64,000 nt of DNA, from assembly GCA_001695595.3 (NCBI GenBank), contig MBPM02000081.1, forward strand, positions 248,001 through 312,000, in the 5' to 3' direction. Each line of letters begins with the position of its first letter. Within the stretch, counting starts at the first letter, position 1. This DNA comes from Plasmopara viticola. Its lineage: Eukaryota; Oomycota; Peronosporomycetes; Peronosporales; Peronosporaceae. A model generated the notes under the pieces. The model had not been told where the DNA came from. It searched no databases and saw nothing but the letters and a program-made list of their open reading frames with translations. Both the position numbers and the translations under genes were made by a program. This document shows, in pieces, positions 57,423 to 64,000 of the stretch.

Positions 57423-59603
57423 ATGCGCGGCGCATACTACGTAGCTATCGCGTTACTCATTGTGGCCAGCTGTTCGGCTGCTGAAGTTGACCAGACCGAG
57501 CCTGAGAAAGTACCTAACAATGGTTTTGTGACGTCTGGTGGCACCGTTAACAAGATGCTGCCGAAGCGAGTTCTTCGAGGAAGTCGTGACCTAAAGAACA
57601 AATGGGCGGTCCACGCGGGCGGTGAAGACCGCATGTTGAACCGTTTTTCGAACGAAAACAATCTTTTAGAAGGAATAGATCAGACCATTACAAAAGCGGC
57701 TAATGTGATGGGAACAAATCGAGACGATGTGATTGTGAAAGCTGCAGAGGCAATGACAAACTATAAGCAATTGGATCCTACGTTAAATATTCTCAATAGC
57801 AAGCACCAGCTCATCAAACCAAGACCTATCAATGTGTATAGACAAGCACTGCTGCATGCTACACCAAATCCAAAAAAGTCTGTGGTGGCGGTGCCGAACG
57901 ACGTGCCGTTCGTATTGGCAAATAGACTGGAGAGAGAAAAGTCGACAAACACAGTCAATTATGCTGGAAGACCTATAACGCAGCATGACTACCTACCTGC
58001 ATCTTTAAGCTTTCCTTCGACCAGCGCCGTTGCTCCTGATGGCCAATTTAATAAGCAGTTGATCACTCAGAAGGCGTTAGAGTTCGACTTGATTAAACGA
58101 CCTGACGAGGTGAAGGCCAGAAGCAGCAAACGCCAGCGCACCAACCCGATGCTTAACAATATGGATGGAAGAGAATTGCATGCTCAGCCAAATTTAGAAG
58201 AACCTCTGGCGCCGGTGGCAAACAATATGCCATTTGTATGGGCAACTAAACTGGGGAGAAGTGAGCCGATTGTCACAGTCAATAATGTAAGACCTACAAC
58301 GCAGCACGACTACCGACGTGCACCTTCAGTCTCTTCCCCGACTCTCGCCGCTGCTCCTAATGGTCGACGCAACAAGCAGCCGGTTGTCCAAAAGGCGATA
58401 AAGACCGGCACGGACAAACGCCCTGGCGAGGTGATGATCAAAAACAGCAAGCGTCCACGCATTGACTCGACGCTTAAGAATGTGGATGGAAAAGAACTGT
58501 ATGCTACGCCGAATGCGGAAAAAAATTTGGGGCCAGTGGCGAACAATGCGCCATTCGCATTGGCAAAAAGACCGGGAAGAGACAAGCCGATTGTCACTGC
58601 CAATGATGCTGTAGGACCTATGAAAAAAACGCAGCACGGCAACCGGCTTCCGCTGCCCGGCTTTTCTACAACTAGCGCCGTTGCTTCTGGCAGTCGACAT
58701 GAAAAGCACAGGATCGCTCAGAAGGCGTTGAAGATTGACAAGAAAAAACATCTTGACGAGGTGGAGATCAAAGACAAACAGCGCCAGCGTATTGACCCAA
58801 CACTTGACAACGTGGATGGAGAAGAAGTACATGCTCCACCAACTCCAGAAAAATCCTTGGTGGTGGTGGGAAGCAATGCGGCGTTCGTATTGGCAAGTAG
58901 ACTGAGGAAAGAAAAGCCGACTGTCATTATGCTGAATGCAGTCAGATGTCTAATGGAGCACAACTACCGACCCAAAATTCCAGACTCTTTGTCGACTAGC
59001 GTTGTTAGTCCTGACAGTCCACTCAGCAACCAATTAATCGCTGATAAGGTATTGAAATTCGACCTAAACAAACTTCCTGACGAAGTGGATTTGCATTCAG
59101 TCGAGGATCCTTTGCACTTGCGCGAGGAAAATGCGCATTCCACGGCGTTAGACCGTCAAAGCGTTTCCGATGATTACAATGTGCGCATGCGTGTAATCGA
59201 CAAGGTAAGTGAGGAAGAAAAAAAGGTCCACGAGGCATTTGTCAAGGCTTTAAACCTGCCATTCCACCAGTATCTGCAAGAGACGGCTACGATGATTCGC
59301 TTACTGAAATGGAAAGATAATTCAAGTCCAAACGCCAGGCATGTGTATCGATCACTCAAGAGTCTGGCAAACTTGCAGAAAAAAGATACAAAGCAACTGC
59401 TGAAGCCAGATTTGGCAAAGTTACTGGGGGTTGGGAAATATGCAGTGACGGCTAGTCGGATGAATTTGGAGGAGGCCTACATTGTGAAGTTGATGATCAT
59501 GTACGAGTTGTTTTATGATTTTTGCCACAGCAACAAGGGTTTAGTCGAGGAGTTACCTCTAAAACGTAAACGTCGCCATTGGATCCTGGAGCTTTTAATT
59601 TAA
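57423..59603 (+). CDS. Effector B4: secreted RxLR effector with four repeats
   Basis: 726 residues, intronless, the only intact B copy. The signal peptide is about residues 1-20 (MRGAYYVAIALLIV, cut after SAA). A canonical RxLR, RVLR, is at 49-52, and GGEDR at 66-70 is the dEER-like site. Four tandem repeats of about 106-110 residues follow, anchored at about 126, 235, 342 and 452 (SKHQLIKPR, SKRQRTNPM, SKRPRIDST, RQRIDPTLD). Each also carries a FVLANRL/FVWATKL/FALAKRP/FVLASRL segment and a QHDY-like segment. The C-terminal domain at about 595-703 (VHEAFVKALNLPFHQYLQET, MYELFYDFCHSN) ends in a basic tail (LKRKRRHW) that could act in nuclear targeting; that is inference. Start chosen at the first ATG, conserved in B2 and B3. 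Function in the host is unknown. Confidence 0.9.
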   Translation: MRGAYYVAIALLIVASCSAAEVDQTEPEKVPNNGFVTSGGTVNKMLPKRVLRGSRDLKNKWAVHAGGEDRMLNRFSNENNLLEGIDQTITKAANVMGTNRDDVIVKAAEAMTNYKQLDPTLNILNSKHQLIKPRPINVYRQALLHATPNPKKSVVAVPNDVPFVLANRLEREKSTNTVNYAGRPITQHDYLPASLSFPSTSAVAPDGQFNKQLITQKALEFDLIKRPDEVKARSSKRQRTNPMLNNMDGRELHAQPNLEEPLAPVANNMPFVWATKLGRSEPIVTVNNVRPTTQHDYRRAPSVSSPTLAAAPNGRRNKQPVVQKAIKTGTDKRPGEVMIKNSKRPRIDSTLKNVDGKELYATPNAEKNLGPVANNAPFALAKRPGRDKPIVTANDAVGPMKKTQHGNRLPLPGFSTTSAVASGSRHEKHRIAQKALKIDKKKHLDEVEIKDKQRQRIDPTLDNVDGEEVHAPPTPEKSLVVVGSNAAFVLASRLRKEKPTVIMLNAVRCLMEHNYRPKIPDSLSTSVVSPDSPLSNQLIADKVLKFDLNKLPDEVDLHSVEDPLHLREENAHSTALDRQSVSDDYNVRMRVIDKVSEEEKKVHEAFVKALNLPFHQYLQETATMIRLLKWKDNSSPNARHVYRSLKSLANLQKKDTKQLLKPDLAKLLGVGKYAVTASRMNLEEAYIVKLMIMYELFYDFCHSNKGLVEELPLKRKRRHWILELLI

Positions 59604-60665
59604 ATTAAATCAGTGGCAACAGCATTCGTCCTGCACATTGTTATTTCTCGCTAGCTTCTGTGCCACTCTATACGATTAAAGCCATTGCAAAAAAAACTGA
59701 GTCGAGCAAATTTCAGTGTGGAGCGCTTGTTTGTATAAATGTGCTTTGCGCCGTAGCGCGCGCTGTTGTATTATGAACGACAAAGATGCAATCGTGACTC
59801 AGATTTTGGAATTGCGAACAAGCTTTAAAGTGGATCTATAGGACCAGGTAAATTACTAGCAAAACAGTATACCATTTATCGTGATCCTCAGTTTTAATGT
59901 CATCTTTCGACGCACTCTCGCTTTTACGCGGTACCACGAAGCCATTTGCCGTCGCGTGTACAATTTCGGCACCATTTTTATTGTAAAGTCCGCTTTTGTC
60001 GCTTCCTAGTGTTTTACATTGCAGCTATTCGTCTGACGGCAGCGACAATTCATTGATCGTGAGCTCCCCAGTGATGCGCACCAGCTCCCTGAACACTTGA
60101 AGACCAAGCACATCGTTTAGCACCTTTGATTAGAGCCCTTTTTTATACGGTAAGCACCGTCAACGACTGCAAAAAAAGTCAAGCACAACAACCTTTAGCT
60201 TCTGTCAGAGCCGCGCGGGTCAGCAATTGGTCGATCGTTAGTTTTTCCATAGAAATGCCTCGAAAGTAAAGTATCTGCCGCCGCACACTCGATGGGCCAA
60301 AATGTAGCAAACCATACGTGTCCTATGTAATTGAGGACTCGTCTGTGTCATTGATATGTAATATGTGATAACTACTTTTATCGTAATTATCATATATTAC
60401 ATACTACCACTTGTGCGACGGGTTAGAATTTACAAATGCAGGCGCTTAGGGCGAAAGTCCCGTGTAAACCAAAGCCATCTATCTACATTGATGTAAAGCC
60501 CTTCGATGATCTTCGTCCTTGAGCAAAGAGAAAGCCCATACTTTATCTAGAAAGACAGAAATTGTCATGATGTTTGTCTTGTTAAGGATGGAGCAAGAGA
60601 GAACGGTGGATACGGTTTTCTATGTGCGATACCTAAATTGAGACGAAATATCTATCAGTGAGATG
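59604..60665 (+). repeat. B 3' flank, copy 4, truncated
   Basis: Colinear with about the first 1 kb of the other B 3' flanks, up to GAGACGAAATATCTATCAGTG. It is more diverged than copies 1-3 are from each other and stops at the inversion junction. No gene. Confidence 0.7.
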
Positions 60666-62073
60666 GACGTGGTTCGCTGGAATCATTCACGGATGTCTGA
60701 GGAAAGAGCAGGTCAGTCTGGCAAGCGCGATCTAAGCAAATGAGTTGTTACTCTATGAGCTAAAGTCCGCCGACCTCTAACTTTTTCAAAAGCCATAAAG
60801 CTAAATTTTCACGCAGTAGACCACACTTCGTTTTTCACAGCGCCGTACTAGTTTTGGTCTTTGAATACGACATGCTTGATAAAAGAAACACAACAGCAAG
60901 TGTCACCGCAGATCTAATGTTGACGGATGCACATACGCTTGACAGCTGCTTGTATGTCTGCCACCTCTTCATCAGCATAGCTGAACTCTATGGGTTCTGG
61001 AATGTACGATCAGCCCTGGCTTTATGAGTCTCTTCTTACGCTAACCACTTGTAAGTTAGAGTTAAGGCCTCCTACAAAATGAGCGGGTGTTGACGCATGT
61101 CCACCCGAGGTGCTCCGTCCTTGGAAAAACTAACACCATGCCATTTTTGTCTTTCTGGCCAAAGTATAGGATCTTTCCCTGCTTGGTCGCGAAGATCATC
61201 GAAGGGCTTCACACTCAATGTATGCGGCTTTGACTTACACAGGGCATTCGCCCAAGGCGCCTGCATTTGTAAATTTTAACGCGACAGCAGCGTTGTAGTA
61301 TGTAATATATGATTTCTACGATAAAATAGTGCCGCAGCTGTCGTAAAACAAGTCTTCGTTTATAGGACACGTATTGCTTGCTACTCTTTGGCCCATCAAG
61401 CGCGTGGTGGTAGAAACCTTACTTCCGACACGATCGATCAATTGCTGACATGCACGGCTCTGACGCAAGCTAAATGTCGTTGTGCTTGACATTCTTTTGC
61501 AGGCGTTGATGGTGCTTTCCATCAAAACGTGTCTGCTGTCGCCCTAATTTAAAGTTGCTGGACGATGTGCTTGGCCGTTTCTATGACTTAAGCGTTGAGG
61601 GTGCTGGTGCTCATCACTAGAAGGCTCTCGACCAATGACTTATTGCTGCCGTCAGACGGATAGCTGCAATGTAAACATTAGGAGGCGGCAAAAGGGGACT
61701 GTACAAAAAAAATGGTGACGAATTCGTACACGCTACCGCAAATGACTTTGTGGTACCGCGTGAAGGCTAGAGTGCGTCACAAGATGGCATCAGTAGTGAG
61801 GACTACAATAAATGATATACGTTTTTGCTAGTAATTTACCTGGTCCTATAGTGCCACTTGAAAGCTTGTGCGCAATTTTAAAATCTTGACTTGCAGAGTC
61901 ACGACTGCACCTTTGTCGTTCATAACCCGAAAGCGCGCGCTACGGCGCAAAGATCATTTAAATAAACAAGCGCTTCTCACTAAAACTTGCTCTACTCATT
62001 TTTTTGCAATGGCTTAATTTGTATAAGCGGTACAGAAGCTAGCGAGAAAAAAATGAATGCTGTTGTCACTGTT
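60666..62073 (-). repeat. Inverted B 3' flank, copy 5
   Basis: Reverse complement of the B 3' flank: CTTGGAATC-type and GGTCAGTCTGGCAAGCGCG blocks match the complement of 48010-48090, and the block up to 62073 matches the complement of 46488 onward. An internal deletion of about 240 bp lies near 61102, where GTTGACGCATG is joined to TCCACCCGAGG with ACATG microhomology. No gene. Confidence 0.8.
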
Positions 62074-64000
62074 TTAATTCAAAAGCTCCAAGATCCAATG
62101 ACGACGATTACGTTTCGAGATTAAGTTCTCGACTAAACCTACATTACTGTGGCAAAAATCATAAAATAGCTCGTACATGATCATGAACTTCACAATGTAG
62201 ACCTCCTCCAAATTCATTTTACTAACCGTCACTGCATGCTCCCCAAACCGCCAGTAACTTTGCCAAATCTGGCTCCAGCAATTGCTTTGCATCTTCTGGT
62301 TTCTGCAATTTTGCCAAACTCTCGAGTAATCTATACACATGCATGGCGTTTGGACTTAACTTATCTAGCCATTTCAGTAAACAAACCATCTTAATGTCTC
62401 TTGCAGATACTTGAGAGACAGCAGCTTATTGGCCTTAACAAATGCCTCGTGGACCTTTTCTTCTTCCTCACTTACCTTATCGATTACACGCATGCGCACA
62501 TTGTAATCATCGGAAACGCTTTGACGATATAACAACGCGGGATGCGCAATTTCTTTTCGAAAGTGCAAAGGGTTCTCGATTGAATGCAAATCCGCTTCGT
62601 CAGGAAGTTTGTTTATTTCAAATTTCTATACCTTATCAGCGATCAGTGGGTTGCTGAGTGGGCTATCAGGAGCAACAACGCTAGTCGACGAAGAGTCTCG
62701 AATTTCGGGTCGGTAGTTGTGCTGCGTTGAATATCTAATTGCATTTTCTATAATGACAGTCGGCTCCCTTTCCTCAGTCTACTTGCCAATACGAACGCCG
62801 CATTGCTTCCCACCACCACCAAAGAAATTTCTGGAGTTGGTTGAGCATGCACTTCTTCTCCATCCACATTGTCAAGTGTCGGATCAATACGCTGGCGTTG
62901 TTTGTTTTTGATCTCCACCTCGTCAGGATGTCTGTTCATGTCAATCTATAACACCTTCTGAGCGATCCTGTGCGTTCCACGTCGACTACCAGAAGCGGCG
63001 GCGCTAGTCGTAGAAAAGCCGGGCAGCGGAAGCCGGTTGCCGTGCTGCGTTGTTTTCATAGGTCTTACAGCATCATTGGCAGTGACAATTGGTGGAGAAT
63101 CGACGCCTCGACCAGCAACTACATATCGGGAAGTACTGGTATCTGCAATCAGTTGATGAATACTTTAAGTTGGCACTTATAAATATATTTACTTTTGCAA
63201 TTTGCTAATTAGTGCCCAAGTAACTTTTTCAATTCCAATAAGCTCGACTCTTCCCGGTCTTTTTGCCAATGCGAATGGCGCATTGTTTGCCACTGACCCG
63301 AAAAAAATTCTGCATTCGGTGTAGCATCCAGTTCTGTTCCACGTGCACGTCGGTAGTCGCGTTGCATCGTAGTTATAACATTATTGATTGTGACAATCGG
63401 CTCACTTCTCCCCAGTTTATTTGCCCATACAAATGGCATATTGCTTGCCACCGGCACCAGATATTCATCTAAATTTGGCCGAGCATGCAATTCTCGTTCA
63501 TCCGTATTGTTAAGCATCGGGTTGGTGCGCTGGCGTTTGCTGTTTCTGACCTTCACCTCGTCATGTCGTTAAATTAAGCCGAACTCTAACGCCTTCTGAG
63601 TGATCAACTGCTTATTAAATTGGCCATCAGGAGCAACGGCGCTAGTCGAAGGAAAGCTTAATGATGCAGGTCGGTAGTCATGCTGCGTTATAGATCTTCC
63701 AGCATTATTGACTGTGTTTGTCGGCTTTTCTCTCTCCAGTATTTTTGACAATACAAACGGCACGTCGCTTGCCACCGCCACCACAGCCTTTTTTGGATTT
63801 GGTGCAGCATGCAGCAGTGCTTGTCTATACACATTAATAGGTCTTGGTTTGATGGGCTGGTCCTTGCTTTTAATGATATTTAACGTAGGATCCAATTGCT
63901 TATAGTTTGTCATTGCCTCTGCAGCTTTCACAACCACATCGTCTCGATTTGTTCCCATCACATTAGCCGCTTTTGTGATGGTCTGATCTATTCCTTCTAA
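62074..64000 (-). pseudogene. Effector B5 pseudogene, inverted, cut by window edge
   Basis: A minus-strand B copy converging on B4. The terminal codons (RRHWILELLN) end at 62074. Readable parts are the C-terminal domain (62340-62074, MYELFYDFCHSN), the pre-C-terminal segment (62589-62374), repeat 4 (62939-62748, RQRIDPTLDNVDGEE) and repeats 1-2 (63961-63209). Frame breaks separate them. Repeat 3 has lost about 55 codons (YRRAR runs straight into GTELDATPN) and a ~150-bp unrelated insert sits at about 63091-63241. The first ~90 codons, including signal peptide and RxLR, lie beyond the window, so their state is unknown. Confidence 0.85.

Noticed and set aside
1..64000. tRNA, rRNA and snRNA genes
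   Set aside because: I looked for conserved tRNA arms (GGTTCGA-type boxes) and rRNA blocks and saw no convincing candidate; a covariance-model scan would be decisive.

Overview
The window looks like a gene-sparse, repeat-rich piece of the genome of a plant-pathogenic oomycete. The best guess is a downy mildew, and from the MRGAYYV-type effector N-termini most likely Plasmopara viticola (grapevine downy mildew). The basis is a set of long intronless secreted proteins with RxLR/dEER-type N-terminal motifs, a captured fragment of an oomycete-style LRR membrane protein, Mutator-like elements and a Ty1/copia element. The species name is inference from remembered family features, not from a search.

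The underlying structure is a tandem array of one cassette, about 10 kb without insertions: [A upstream flank ~1.5 kb]-[effector A]-[A 3' flank ~1.5 kb]-[effector B]-[B 3' flank ~2.8 kb]. Unit 0 is only a diverged B 3' flank (about 3.9-5.7 kb). Unit 1 is 5.7-16.7 kb, unit 2 is 16.7-29.5 kb, unit 3 is 29.5-49.2 kb and unit 4 is 49.2-60.7 kb. The right edge (60.67-64 kb) is an inverted fifth piece whose B copy converges tail-to-tail on the unit 4 B gene.

All four A genes are open (502, 523, 520 and 527 codons). Of five B copies only the unit 4 copy is open (726 codons); the others have lost start or stop codons or carry nonsense changes, frameshifts or deletions. A and B share a signal peptide, an RxLR-like site, an EER/EDR site, a central ~107-110-residue repeat (two in A, four in B) and a C-terminal domain of about 110 residues.

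Each unit has been hit by different mobile elements, and the other units serve as empty-site references. Unit 1 has a SINE-like element, a Pack-MULE with a coiled-coil gene fragment, and a nearly perfect 1,143-bp tandem duplication cutting through it. Unit 2 has a TIR element carrying an alpha-tubulin pseudogene and another coiled-coil fragment. Unit 3 has a composite MULE (177-bp TIRs) carrying an LRR-protein fragment plus a broken transposase, and a copia element (5-bp target duplication TACAC). Unit 4 has a second SINE copy and a second MULE. The first 3.4 kb contain nothing I can identify. I saw no tRNA, rRNA or CRISPR array.
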